Assembly (NCBI RefSeq): GCF_013177295.1
Contig: NZ_CP053642.1
Span: forward strand, 2,046,001-2,110,000
DNA from: Actinomyces marmotae
GTDB lineage: Bacteria > Actinomycetota > Actinomycetes > Actinomycetales > Actinomycetaceae
DNA: 64,000 nucleotides
Direction: 5' to 3'
Shown here: positions 8,194 to 16,881 of the stretch, piece after piece
Layout of the letters: the number at the start of each line of letters is the position of its first letter
Numbering within the stretch: the first letter of the stretch is position 1
Translations under genes and position numbers: made by a program
The notes under the pieces: model-generated
The model's database searches: none
Told to the model about the DNA's origin: nothing
The model's input: only the letters and a program-made list of their open reading frames with translations

Positions 8194-9360
8194 ATGACAC
8201 AGCAGTACGTCCCCGGGGCGCCGTCCGGCGGTCCCCTGGGCGCCCAGGCCCCCCGACCGGTCCAGTTACCGGTGGAGCCCCCCACCCTGTTCAATGGGGC
8301 AACCATCCACGGGTGGTTCGGGATCCGCGCGTTGCGCCATCCCAAGGAGCTCCCCCTCGTGGCCGTCTGCGGGTTGGTGACGCTGGGCGCCTACGCCTCA
8401 TGGATCGGCCTCATCGCCTGGTTGATCGCGGACCCCGAGCCCACCGGGGCCAGGGCGACGGCGCGCTCGCTCATCATGAGCACCATCGGCCAGTACATCC
8501 TCCTCGTCCCCCTCCTGCCAATCCTCCTGTGGGTGGTGCGCGCCATCCTGTACGCGCAGCAACGCTCGCGGGCGGTGCAGATGAGCTTCACGCAGTTCCC
8601 CGAGGGGTACCGGATGGTCGTGGAGGCCGCGCACAATTTCGGGCTACGGCGCGTGCCGGACGCCTACGTGGTGCTCGGAAGCGGGAAGATCAACGCCTTC
8701 GCCGCCGGGCACGGGTTCCGCCGCTACGTCGTCGTCTACTCCGACCTGTTCGAGGTGGGCGGCTCGGCGCGCGACCCGGAGGCTCTGCGCTTCGTCATCA
8801 ATCACGAGGTGGGGCACCTGGCCGCGGGCCACGTCTCCTTCCTGCGCCTGGCCATCACGACGCTGGGCATGCAGGCCCCGCTCATCGGGCCGGCGCTCAG
8901 CCGCGCCCAGGAGTACACGGCGGACAACCACGGCTACGCGGCGTCTCCACAGGGGGCGCCGGGGATCATGGGGATCCTCGCCGCCGGGAAGTACCTGGGG
9001 CCGCAGGTCAACTTCCACGCCCTGGCGGATCGCGCCGTGACGGAGCGGGGCTTCTGGCTCCACATCGCCTCCTGGCGGGCCAGCCATCCGGTGCTGACCT
9101 GGCGCGCGCACGCCCTGCGGGACCGCAGTCGGCCGGGCAGGCTCATGGTCCGCCCGAAGCAGGGCGTCCTCGCCGGGCCGATCAGCCCCATGGGCCGTGA
9201 GTCCAGCAAGTCGTGGCCGACGCCGGGGCAGGTCCTGGCCTTCATGGACGCCACGCGGCCGCGGGTGGCCGAGGAGCAGTTCGGGCGCTACCCGGGGGTG
9301 GAGTACGAGGCCCCGCGCGACGCCGTGCGCCTGGCCGATCCCCGGCCGCTCGGCCGCTGA
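8194..9360 (+). CDS. M48 family metallopeptidase
   Basis: A 388-residue membrane-associated zinc peptidase of the M48 (HtpX/Ste24-like) group. Two hydrophobic segments near the N-terminus (LPLVAVCGLVTLGAYASWIGLIAWLI and SLIMSTIGQYILLVPLLPILLWVV) anchor it. The zinc site is NHEVGHLAAGH (HExxH). SRAQEYTADNHGYAAS supplies the downstream Glu ligand and the family's D-x-x-G/A region. The gene probably degrades or processes envelope proteins. ATG at 8194 is chosen because MTQQYVPGAPSGG fits the usual Pro/Gly-rich N-terminus. There is no strong ribosome-binding site. Confidence 0.88.
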   Translation: MTQQYVPGAPSGGPLGAQAPRPVQLPVEPPTLFNGATIHGWFGIRALRHPKELPLVAVCGLVTLGAYASWIGLIAWLIADPEPTGARATARSLIMSTIGQYILLVPLLPILLWVVRAILYAQQRSRAVQMSFTQFPEGYRMVVEAAHNFGLRRVPDAYVVLGSGKINAFAAGHGFRRYVVVYSDLFEVGGSARDPEALRFVINHEVGHLAAGHVSFLRLAITTLGMQAPLIGPALSRAQEYTADNHGYAASPQGAPGIMGILAAGKYLGPQVNFHALADRAVTERGFWLHIASWRASHPVLTWRAHALRDRSRPGRLMVRPKQGVLAGPISPMGRESSKSWPTPGQVLAFMDATRPRVAEEQFGRYPGVEYEAPRDAVRLADPRPLGR

Positions 9361-9397
9361 CAGCCGCTCGGCTGCTGACGCCGGGATGCCCGGCGGC

Positions 9398-10090
9398 TCA
9401 GGCCGCGCCGTCGGGCGCTTCACCCTCCGGGAGCGCCTGGGGCTCGCGGACGAGCAGCGCGCCATCACCGGTGGGGAAGGTGATGCCCGCGTAGTGAGGG
9501 CGCTGCTCCACCTTCTTGAAGCCGGCGGCGAGGTGGCTGGCGACGACGGCGTGCTCACTGGCCTCAACGAAGGCCCACAGTGGGGCGCCGGGGTCCGCGG
9601 CGTCGACCGCCTCGGCGAGGCCCTCGAGAAGATCGCGGCCGATGGGGCGGGTCCTGGCGGCGGGGTCGAGGATGAGACCGGTGACCATCCAGGAGGCCTC
9701 CCGGCCCTCGTCGGGGTCGGCGGGAAGGACGAAGGCGCCCGCGAGGGCCACGGAGATCGCGGCGTCGAAGTCGTCACGATGGGCGGGGTCCTCCAGGGAG
9801 GCGAGGACGAGCACGGGGATCGATTCGATCATGCCGGGCGCCGCCTCCAGCGCCTCCTGGATCGTGGTCCCGCGCAGCGCCAGGAGCTGGGCGACGCGGT
9901 GGGTGTCGCGGGCGTCAGCCTGCCAGAGCATGAGGCGTCCGTCGGCCAGGGCGGCGGCGAGAGCCGGGTCGGTGGGGGCCGCGAGGGCTCCGGGGGCGTC
10001 GCCCGGGCCCGCGGCGGCCTCCCCGGCCAACTCAGCGGCCGCCGCCGCGAGGATCCCGTCGATGGGCCCGGAGGGCGTCGTGTTCGTCAT
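9398..10090 (-). CDS. GNAT-like acetyltransferase domain protein
   Basis: A 230-residue protein of uncertain function with a GNAT-like fold. WMVTGLILDPAARTRPIGRDLLEGLAEAV resembles the acetyl-CoA-binding motif A, in which V-x-P-x-x-R-x-x-x-x-G-x-x-L precedes a helix. VASHLAAGFKKVEQRPHYAGI resembles the usual GNAT C-terminal strand. The pyrophosphate-loop glycines are weaker than usual, so activity is not assured. The first ~55 residues are Ala/Gly-rich. ATG at 10090 is the first in-frame start. It is convergent with the M48 gene, with 37 bases between them. Confidence 0.6.
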   Translation of the reverse strand: MTNTTPSGPIDGILAAAAAELAGEAAAGPGDAPGALAAPTDPALAAALADGRLMLWQADARDTHRVAQLLALRGTTIQEALEAAPGMIESIPVLVLASLEDPAHRDDFDAAISVALAGAFVLPADPDEGREASWMVTGLILDPAARTRPIGRDLLEGLAEAVDAADPGAPLWAFVEASEHAVVASHLAAGFKKVEQRPHYAGITFPTGDGALLVREPQALPEGEAPDGAA

Positions 10091-10304
10091 GGCCTCAGCC
10101 TAGACAGGCGCCGGGGCCCGATGGCGAGCCGCGGCCGGCCCGCGCCCGGTCGTCCGGGCGTCCGCGCAACGGCATCGAGGCCGGCAAGCCCGACCACTGG
10201 GGCCAAGGACCGCCACCCCAAGCCAGCCACCGCGGCGCGCGCAGCCCCCGGCCCACGAGCAAGCACGGGCCAGCACGAGCCAGCACGAGCCGCCCCCCCG
10301 GGAT

Positions 10305-10575
10305 ACCGCCTCACCCCACACAAACCGCCTCACCCCCGGGATACCGCCTCACCCTGCAGAAACCGTCTCACCCCCGGGATACCGCCTCACCCCGCAGAAA
10401 CCGCCTCACCCCCGGGATACCGCCTCACCCCACACAAACCGCCTCACCCCGCACAAACCGCCTCAAACTGCGAGAATGAGGGCGCAACGCCGGGCCGAGA
10501 CGGTATCTGGAGACCGAGACCGCAACGCCGGGCCGAGACCGTATCCCCGGGGGCAGACGGTATCCCCGGGCCCAG
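10305..10575. repeat. 19-bp-unit array: 8 forward units, 24-bp pivot, 5 reverse-type units
   Basis: Units starting ACCGCCTCACCC begin at 10305, 10324, 10343, 10362, 10381, 10400, 10419, 10438 and 10457, all exactly 19 bp apart. The last is 24 bp and contains CCTCA and TGAGG arms that can close a hairpin tip. From 10481 the units become reverse-type (GACGGTAT or GACCGTAT, the complement of ATACCGTC). They stay in the same 19-bp phase at 10481, 10500, 10519, 10538 and 10557. The unit tails alternate between CCCCGGGAT and GCAGAA or ACACAA forms. A homologous array lies at 18621-18777. Confidence 0.9.
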
Positions 10576-11255
10576 GCCGCGAACCCGGCACCCCGGGGGG
10601 CCAGCGGCGCCACATCTGGCCCACCGCCACATCATCACCCCGCGCGCATGATCCGAAACGGCTCCCTCCACGACCCACAACCAGCCACACCACTACCCAC
10701 CGCCACTTGGCACACCACATAGGGGCACCCATCAGCCCCGAGCCCGATGTCACCTGCCAACCCGCCAACGGCCAGACCTCGGGCTCCGTCATCGAGAAGG
10801 ACGGCCAGGAGTGCCCGCTGTCCCCCTGCGGGCTTCGACAGGATCTGGTAGTAGGAGCACGATTCGGCTGGCCCGCCGCGCATGGCGGGACTCAACACCA
10901 CCGTCGTCGTCACCGCGCGCGGGCTCCGGGCGCGCAAGAGCACCGCGACACTCTCCGGCCCGACCGCCTCTCGGGTCTAAGGCACACGAGGCGAACGGCG
11001 GTCAGCCCGCGAGCCCCAGCGCCTCTCCGAGGAGGTCTCCGCACATCCCACGCCACGCCCATCAACGCGAATCTCACACCGGTCCTCCTGACCTCACGGT
11101 TGGCCCCAGAGATCGCTGGAATCACGGGGATTCACGACTGGTGAGGGCAGTCGGCGCGGATATCCTCTCCTAGCGCCACGCTCCCAGACCCGGCAGTGGC
11201 GCGCCTCCCCTCTCCGCCCTCCCCAGGCGGGGCCGGGACTCCCGAGGAGACTGAT
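10576..11255. other. Long intergenic region with an ilvB-type leader ORF
   Basis: Between the 19-bp-unit array and the metallo-beta-lactamase-fold gene this 680-base stretch contains one recognisable item, the short leader-like ORF at 10882-10980. The remainder is high-GC DNA in which no conserved protein was recognised. Stop-free frames exist but look like composition artefacts. Confidence 0.5.
10882..10980 (+). CDS. ilvB-type attenuator leader peptide (orphan)
   Basis: A 32-residue ORF beginning MAGLNTTVVVTARGLRARKS and ending TASRV. The run of valine codons followed by T-A-R-x-L is what is seen in leader peptides upstream of actinobacterial ilvB operons, where ribosome stalling at branched-chain amino-acid codons controls transcription; the C. 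glutamicum ilvB leader has a similar VVVTARRL segment. Here no acetolactate synthase follows: the next gene is the surface enzyme at 11256. No convincing terminator/antiterminator pair was found downstream. It may be a remnant of a moved ilv operon. The call rests on similarity by eye. Confidence 0.4.
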   Translation: MAGLNTTVVVTARGLRARKSTATLSGPTASRV

Positions 11256-12896
11256 ATGGCTCTGCCCGATCCCACTAGCCAACCAAGATCCCAAGGCGCC
11301 CCCAGACGCGCCCTGCGCTGGGCCCTCCGCGCCATCGCGCCGATGCTCGTCGGCGCCGCGCTGGCGGCCGCCGGCTCGGCCCCCGCGCCCGCCGCCGCCT
11401 CCGATCCCCTGCCCGCCGCCGCCTCCGCCTCCGCCTCCGCCTCCGATGAGTCGATCCACATCCTGTCCTTCGTGGATTCCGACGTCATCGTGCTGCAGAG
11501 CAACGGGCGCTTCGCGCTGGTCGACTCCGGGGAGGACAAGGACTACCCCCGCGGGGACGATCCCCGGTACCCACTGCGCCCCGGCGTGACCCAGGGGGCG
11601 CCGGATGAGGACGCCATGTGGGCCTACCTCGACGAACTCGGCGTCAACTCCACCAACCTGGAGTTCTACATCGGCACCCACGCGCATTCGGACCACATCG
11701 GCACGGCTGACACCGTCATCGAGAAGTACCACCCGAAGCGGATCTACACCCCCGAGTACTCCGACGCCTGGATAACCAGCAAGAACAACCTCTGGGACAA
11801 CCAGTACGTCTACGACCGGATGATCGCCGCCGCCCGCAAGGCCCAGGCGGAGCACGGCTCCGCCCTCATCCAGCACCTGGTCCCCGGCGCCCCCGTCACA
11901 CCCGACCCCAGCGCCCCCACCACAGCGTCTCCCACCTTCGACTTCGGGGACATGCGAATCGAGATCGTCAATTACGACGAGTCCTACAAGCAGCCCCCCT
12001 ACATCTACGACGCCAACGAGAGCGCCTGGGGCGTCAAGGTCACGGCCCACGGGCGCTCGGCGTTCCTGGCATCGGATATCGAGAACTTCTACGGAGACGA
12101 GGACCGCCTGGCCCCGCTGATCGGCGACGTCGATGTCCTCAAGCTCGGCCACCACGGCTCCATCTCCTCCAACAGCGAGGGCTTCCTGACCACGCTGCGC
12201 CCCAAGATCGCCTTCCAGACCGGGCGCTTCCAAGCCCTGGCACCCGCCACCCAGCGCACCCTGGACCGCCTCGGCACCAGGTGGTACTCAGCCGATGAGC
12301 TCCGCGCCTCCGGGCACATCAGCTTCGTCGTCGCCCTCGCCGACGACGGCGTCCACCTCTCCGACGTCGACGCCACGAGCGGCGGACTCGTCCTGCGCAC
12401 CCGTCAGGCGAGCAGCCCCCACGCCGCGGCCTACCGGAACGGCGTCGCCACCCCGCTGACCGGTTGGAGGAGGATCGGGAAGGACTACTACTGGTTCTCC
12501 GACAGCCCCTACGCCACCGAGAGCGGCTGGGCGAGCTGGAAGGGGGCCTGGTACTTCCTGGGCCCTGACGGCGCAATGAAGACCGGCTGGCTGAAGGACG
12601 GAACCACCTGGTACTACTTCGCCCCTGATTCGGGACGGATGGCCGCCAACCGATGGGTGGCCAGTGGGACCGCCTGGTACCACGTGGGGGGCAGCGGCGC
12701 GATGTCCACCGGCTGGCTGAAGGATGGGACCACCTGGTACTACCTCGACCACTCCGGCGCCATGCGGGCCAACGACTGGCTCAACCAAGGCGGCGCCTGG
12801 TACTACCTCACCAGTTCCGGATCCCTGGCCACGGGCAGAGTCATGATCGACGGCGTGGCGCACTCCTTCTCCCCCTCGGGCGCTTGGCTCGGCTAG
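11256..12896 (+). CDS. Secreted metallo-beta-lactamase-fold enzyme with choline-binding-like repeats (Pce-like)
   Basis: A 546-residue secreted protein. A twin-Arg-free signal region (RWALRAIAPMLVGAALAAAGSAPAPA, about 21-47) precedes an Ala/Ser linker. The metallo-beta-lactamase domain runs from about 65 to 390: VLQSNGRFALVDSGED, THAHSDHIGT (H-x-H-x-D-H at 142-147) and VLKLGHHGSISSN. Residues from about 410 are choline-binding-like repeats of ~20 residues (GAMKTGWLKDGTTWYYF). This order matches pneumococcal Pce/CbpE, a phosphorylcholine esterase, so cleavage of a surface phosphodiester is a reasonable inference. ATG at 11256 has a GAGGAGA ribosome-binding site. Confidence 0.85.
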   Translation: MALPDPTSQPRSQGAPRRALRWALRAIAPMLVGAALAAAGSAPAPAAASDPLPAAASASASASDESIHILSFVDSDVIVLQSNGRFALVDSGEDKDYPRGDDPRYPLRPGVTQGAPDEDAMWAYLDELGVNSTNLEFYIGTHAHSDHIGTADTVIEKYHPKRIYTPEYSDAWITSKNNLWDNQYVYDRMIAAARKAQAEHGSALIQHLVPGAPVTPDPSAPTTASPTFDFGDMRIEIVNYDESYKQPPYIYDANESAWGVKVTAHGRSAFLASDIENFYGDEDRLAPLIGDVDVLKLGHHGSISSNSEGFLTTLRPKIAFQTGRFQALAPATQRTLDRLGTRWYSADELRASGHISFVVALADDGVHLSDVDATSGGLVLRTRQASSPHAAAYRNGVATPLTGWRRIGKDYYWFSDSPYATESGWASWKGAWYFLGPDGAMKTGWLKDGTTWYYFAPDSGRMAANRWVASGTAWYHVGGSGAMSTGWLKDGTTWYYLDHSGAMRANDWLNQGGAWYYLTSSGSLATGRVMIDGVAHSFSPSGAWLG

Positions 12897-12998
12897 GGCC
12901 CACAGCTCTGGGCGGCGGGCCCGGCGCCTGCGGGGCTGTCTTCCGGCGCGAGGGACGCGGTACCGTGGCCTCAGTGGAGAACCCCTACAGGAGATCTC

Positions 12999-14294
12999 AT
13001 GACCGTCCTTGATCCGATGTCGTGCGCCCCTGCCGACCTCGCGAACCCTGCGATCACCCAGATGGATCTCGCCCGGATTGCCCAGTTCCGCCCGGATCTG
13101 CATCCGCTCGTGCGCGAGCACCCGGCCTGCTACCCAGAGCTCGCCACGTGGATCGAGCAGCGGGCCGCCCTCCTGGAGTCCGAGCCGGCCGAGCAGCCGA
13201 GCACTGAGGAGGCGTTGTCGGACGATGACGCCGCGGCAGACTCCACCCGGGCCTGCGAAGCATCGGCAACGGCCTCGGAACCGTCGTCGCCCTCAGCCAC
13301 AGGCACTGCCTCGCCAGCGACGGCCTCGGCCGCGCCGATCAGGGACGCCATCTGGGTCGCCGCCTCACCCGCGCGGGCGAGCGACTTCGAGCCCATCGAG
13401 CGCCCGACGCCGGGCAGGCCAGCCGCCCTGGCCTCACCCGCGTCGGCGGACGACACGGCGACCCCGGTCGGCAATATCGCCTCGCCCGCCGTCGCCTCGG
13501 CGCATTCGGCCCGCTCGGCGCGCTCCGCCCCCAGGATCATCCCGCCCGCCTCCGCCCCGGAGATCATCACCGCGGTTCCGGGCCTGGCGGTCCCCGCCGC
13601 CTATGAGCCCACTGCCGCTACGGCGACACCCGGCGCCCCCAGCAGTGACGAGGCGTCGTCGTGCCCTAGTGCCGATCCCGCGAGGGGCAGCGCGCCCCAG
13701 ACCTCGCCTGAGCCCCTCATCCCCGCCTCCGCGGTGCCCTCGGCGATCGACCAGCCCGCCTCCGGGAGGCTTTTGCCAGGAGACGAGGACGGGACCGCCT
13801 CTCTCTGGCGCCGCCTCCTGCTGTGGGCCGTGCCGGTGCTGGCCGTCCTGTGCCTGGTCTCGACCTTCCTGCCGATCGTCACCATCACCTTCGACACGGG
13901 GACCTGGTCCTTCAACTACTGGAACGGGGACGGCGTCCAAGAGGCGCTCATGCTCCTGGTGGTCTTCATCGTCGCGACCGGCATCGGCCTCGCCGCGATC
14001 ATCACCCCGCGGCGGTCGCGGCTGATCCTCACGGGGATCGCAGGCACCGTATCCGCCCTGCTGGCGACCAGCGACGGCTTGCGGAACATCATCCGATTCT
14101 CCGGGGACGTGCCGGACATGAAGGGGGCCACGGGCGCCTCCGTCGGCTCCGGCGCGATCCTCCTGGCAGTTGGCGGCGTGGTCCTCCTGCTCATCTCGGT
14201 CCTCCACCTCGCCTGCGCGATGCGGGGCGAACCGGGCGCATGGGCGGGCCAGGGCGATCAGGCCTCGTCCGCTCACAGCGGCCACGAGGCGTAA
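12999..14294 (+). CDS. LRV-domain and four-TM protein, paralogue 1
   Basis: A 431-residue protein of unknown function. Residues 1-55 (DPMSCAPADLANPAITQMDLARIAQFRPDL, then HPLVREHPACYPELATWI) resemble the leucine-rich-repeat-variant module seen at the N-terminus of many Actinomyces and Bifidobacterium proteins. An Ala/Ser/Pro-rich disordered stretch covers about 60-265. Four predicted membrane helices follow (LLLWAVPVLAVLCLVSTFLPI, ALMLLVVFIVATGIGLAAII, LILTGIAGTVSALLA, AILLAVGGVVLLLISVLHLA). The ribosome-binding site AGGAGA sits before ATG at 12999. The next gene is a shorter paralogue with the same layout. Confidence 0.75.
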   Translation: MTVLDPMSCAPADLANPAITQMDLARIAQFRPDLHPLVREHPACYPELATWIEQRAALLESEPAEQPSTEEALSDDDAAADSTRACEASATASEPSSPSATGTASPATASAAPIRDAIWVAASPARASDFEPIERPTPGRPAALASPASADDTATPVGNIASPAVASAHSARSARSAPRIIPPASAPEIITAVPGLAVPAAYEPTAATATPGAPSSDEASSCPSADPARGSAPQTSPEPLIPASAVPSAIDQPASGRLLPGDEDGTASLWRRLLLWAVPVLAVLCLVSTFLPIVTITFDTGTWSFNYWNGDGVQEALMLLVVFIVATGIGLAAIITPRRSRLILTGIAGTVSALLATSDGLRNIIRFSGDVPDMKGATGASVGSGAILLAVGGVVLLLISVLHLACAMRGEPGAWAGQGDQASSAHSGHEA

Positions 14295-14296
14295 GT

Positions 14297-14383
14297 CCTC
14301 GCCCCGCGCGCGGCGGATGGGGAGCAGTCTCTTGGCAATGCGGGCGGCATCTCCGACCTCGCCCCGCGCGCGGCGGATGGGGA
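14297..14383. repeat. 27-bp direct repeat, two copies 60 bp apart
   Basis: The 27-base sequence beginning CCTCGCCCCGCGCGCGGC occurs identically at 14297-14323 and 14357-14383, just after the first LRV paralogue and before the second. It may reflect the duplication that produced the gene pair. Confidence 0.75.
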
Positions 14384-14453
14384 TCCCAGCCCATGCGCCG
14401 CACCGCCATCCCCGCTACGGTATCCCTACATCAACCACCTCCCAGGAGCCCGC

Positions 14454-15314
14454 ATGACGGCCATCGACCCCTTGTCCTGCACACCTGCCCACCTCACGAA
14501 TCCTGCGATCACCCCGGGGACGCTCGCTCAGATCGCACAGCACCGCCCCGACCTGCGGGCGCATGTGCGCCAGCATCCCGCCTGCCCGCCTGATCTCGCC
14601 GCGTGGATCGACCAACAGGCCTACCAGCAGCCGCACTACCAGAGCGCGCCCGCCCAGTACGGCACCGCGCAGCCCCAGGTCAGTGCTGCGCTGGGTGGTG
14701 CCGCGATCACCAGGGCATCCTCGAACTGGAGCACGATCGTTCTCATCGCCATTCCGGTGATCGGGCTGCTCGCGATCATCGCGTCCTTCCTGCCCGCTGT
14801 ATCCACGACGTTCGGCTCCCAGAGCAAGACCGCCAACTTCTGGGATTACGACAACAAGAGTTACGACGTGCAGATCCTCTGCGCCAGCCTCCTGGCGATC
14901 TCGGCGGGCATCTGCGCGTTCTTCGTGAGGCAGTTCCCCGTTGTCCTCGGCGGCGGGGTGGCGACAGTCGTGGGCGGGATTTGGAACGGCATCAGCTGGC
15001 TCAACGCCAACTCGGAGATCTCCGACGCCCAGAAGACCATCAAGCAGGCCAAGACCAGTTATGGCAGCCTCGGCGGCTCTTTCGAGGTTAGCAGGGGCGT
15101 GGGCATGTACTTGCTGCTTATCGCGGCGCTGTTGCTCCTGGCCTGCGGAGCGGCGATGATCGTCGCCGGGCTGCGACTTCGACCCGGCGCCGGGATCGCA
15201 AAGGCCGCCAGCGGTTACGGCGGTCACCCCGGCGCCCACATGCCCACCGGACCGCAGACGGAGCCGGGCGTCCAGCCCTCGCCGTACCAGCAGCAGGACC
15301 CCAACTACCAGTAG
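14454..15314 (+). CDS. LRV-domain and four-TM protein, paralogue 2
   Basis: A 286-residue paralogue of the preceding protein. The N-terminal module MTAIDPLSCTPAHLTNPAIT continues to VRQHPACPPDLAAWIDQ and aligns closely with paralogue 1. The linker is short and Gln/Tyr-rich rather than 200 residues long. Four membrane helices follow (IVLIAIPVIGLLAIIASFLPAV, LCASLLAISAGICAFFV, FPVVLGGGVATVVGGIW, YLLLIAALLLLACGAAMIV). The external loop after helix 1 (TFGSQSKTANFWDYDNKSYD) corresponds to TFDTGTWSFNYWNGDG in paralogue 1. The C-terminus is Pro/Gln-rich. AGGAG precedes the ATG. Function is unknown. Confidence 0.75.
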   Translation: MTAIDPLSCTPAHLTNPAITPGTLAQIAQHRPDLRAHVRQHPACPPDLAAWIDQQAYQQPHYQSAPAQYGTAQPQVSAALGGAAITRASSNWSTIVLIAIPVIGLLAIIASFLPAVSTTFGSQSKTANFWDYDNKSYDVQILCASLLAISAGICAFFVRQFPVVLGGGVATVVGGIWNGISWLNANSEISDAQKTIKQAKTSYGSLGGSFEVSRGVGMYLLLIAALLLLACGAAMIVAGLRLRPGAGIAKAASGYGGHPGAHMPTGPQTEPGVQPSPYQQQDPNYQ

Positions 15315-15331
15315 GCCCTTTTCGCGCCACA

Positions 15332-15373
15332 GATATCGGCCCCGTCTCCTTCAAGCGAGACGGGGCCGATATC
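15332..15373 (+). terminator. Strong hairpin terminator
   Basis: A perfect 17-bp stem, GATATCGGCCCCGTCTC and its complement, encloses an 8-base loop (CTTCAAGC). It lies 17 bases after the LRV paralogue 2 stop and before the glucosaminidase gene. Confidence 0.85.
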
Positions 15374-15486
15374 GTCGTCCGCTGGGTGGCCCGAGAGCAC
15401 TGGGAATCCACTGACATAATGGGACTCACCCATCCCTGGAGTCACACCTGCCCCACGCTCGTGCTCCTCGACTCGAAAGGCCCTTC

Positions 15487-16659
15487 ATGCCGTCTCGCGC
15501 CCTCTCATCTGCCGCATCGCTCTCCCTAGCCATCACGGCGCTCGGCGGTGCCGCCATCCCCGTCAGCACGGCCGTCGCCGCGCCACCCGCCGGCGCTGCC
15601 CAGGCTCAGACCACCGGATGGGTTGCGAGGGGCGGCCAGTGGTACCACTTCGGTCTCAATGGGGTGAGGACGGTCGGCTGGCTGGAGGACGGCGGGCGTT
15701 GGTACTTCCTGCGCGCCGACACCGGCGCGATGGCCACCGGCTGGGTCAAGGACGGCCATACCTGGTACTACCTCTACGACTCGGGAGCAATGGCCACCGG
15801 CTGGGTCAAGGACGACAACACCTGGTACTACCTCTACGACTCGGGAGCAATGGCCACCGGCTGGGTCAAGGACGACAACACCTGGTACTACCTCTACGAC
15901 TCGGGAGCAATGGCCACCGGCTGGATCAAAGACAACAACACCTGGTACTACCTCTACGACTCGGGAGCAATGGCCACCGGCTGGATCAAGGACGACAACA
16001 CCTGGTACTACCTCTACGGCTCGGGGGCGATGGCCACGGGCACCGTGCCCGTCGACGGGCGCGTCTCGCGCTTCGCCGCCAATGGCGCATGGCTGGGCTA
16101 TGCCGATTTGACCCCGGTGCTGAGCGCGCCGTCGTCGAGCCGGGAGGCGCTCATCTCCTCAATGGCGCGCGCCTACCGCTCCTCCGGCAGGCCCTACCCG
16201 TCGTCGGCGCTCAGCGCTGGGGGCGCGCCCACGATCGAGGCGTTCGCGGGGATCATCTATGACGAGGCGACGTCGGAGGGGGTGAGCCCCGAACTGCTGT
16301 TCTGCCAGGTGATGAAGGAGACCGCCTGGCTGCGCTTCGGCGGTGATGTGAGTATCGGCCAGTTCAACTTCGGGGGCCTGGGGGCTACGGGCGGCGGCGC
16401 CCGCGGCGCCTCCTTCGCGGATGTGAGGACCGGCCTGCGCGCCCAGGTGCAGCATCTGCGCGCCTACGCCGATCCCTCCGTCTCGGCGTCCTCACTTGCC
16501 CACCCGGTGGTGGACCCGCGCTTCTCCTATGTGCGCAAGGGCTCCGCGCCGTACGTGCAGTACCTGGGGATCAAGGAGAACCCGGCCCATGTCGGCTGGG
16601 CTACCGATCCCGGCTACGGCACGAGCCTGGCCGAGATGATGCGCGCCTACTTCGGCTGA
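15487..16659 (+). CDS. Secreted glucosaminidase with choline-binding-like repeats
   Basis: A 390-residue secreted peptidoglycan hydrolase. The signal peptide is at about 1-40 (LSSAASLSLAITALGGAAIPVSTAVAAPPAGA). Seven or so 20-residue wall-binding repeats (GAMATGWVKDDNTWYYLYDS) occupy about 40-200. The C-terminal catalytic domain (about 215-390) resembles GH73-type N-acetylglucosaminidases: YDEATSEGVSPELLFCQVMKETAWLRFGG has the catalytic Glu, and IGQFNFGGLGATGGGARG and FADVRTGLRAQVQHLRAYA are typical. It should trim glycan strands at the cell surface. Five repeat units are near-identical at the DNA level, so repeat number may vary. Placing the repeats before the catalytic domain differs from the Pce-like protein. 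Confidence 0.88.
   Translation: MPSRALSSAASLSLAITALGGAAIPVSTAVAAPPAGAAQAQTTGWVARGGQWYHFGLNGVRTVGWLEDGGRWYFLRADTGAMATGWVKDGHTWYYLYDSGAMATGWVKDDNTWYYLYDSGAMATGWVKDDNTWYYLYDSGAMATGWIKDNNTWYYLYDSGAMATGWIKDDNTWYYLYGSGAMATGTVPVDGRVSRFAANGAWLGYADLTPVLSAPSSSREALISSMARAYRSSGRPYPSSALSAGGAPTIEAFAGIIYDEATSEGVSPELLFCQVMKETAWLRFGGDVSIGQFNFGGLGATGGGARGASFADVRTGLRAQVQHLRAYADPSVSASSLAHPVVDPRFSYVRKGSAPYVQYLGIKENPAHVGWATDPGYGTSLAEMMRAYFG
15721..16020 (+). repeat. In-frame 60-bp tandem repeats in the glucosaminidase gene
   Basis: Five consecutive 60-bp units encode 20-residue wall-binding repeats. The units at 15781-15840 and 15841-15900 are identical base for base, and their neighbours differ at only a few positions. 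This degree of identity indicates recent expansion or gene conversion. Confidence 0.95.
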
Positions 16660-16881
16660 TCGGCTCCGGCGCCACCCGTCGGCCCGCATCATCCAGCGGG
16701 GCCGGGGGCACGACGCGGGAGCGGGCCTCGGCGGCGCCGTGACGGCGCCGCGACGGCGCCGATCGGCGTGGACCCGGCATTGAGGGACCCAGCATTGAGC
16801 CGGCATAGCATGCTCTGTGAGAGGCGGCGCGGTGCCATCGAGCCGTCTCACTCGTCGTGGTGGGAGGGGAAGGAAGCGGTC

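Noticed and set aside
10305..10575. CRISPR array
   Set aside because: Units are 19 bp and contiguous, with no unique spacers of 25-40 bp. Orientation reverses midway and no cas gene is present.
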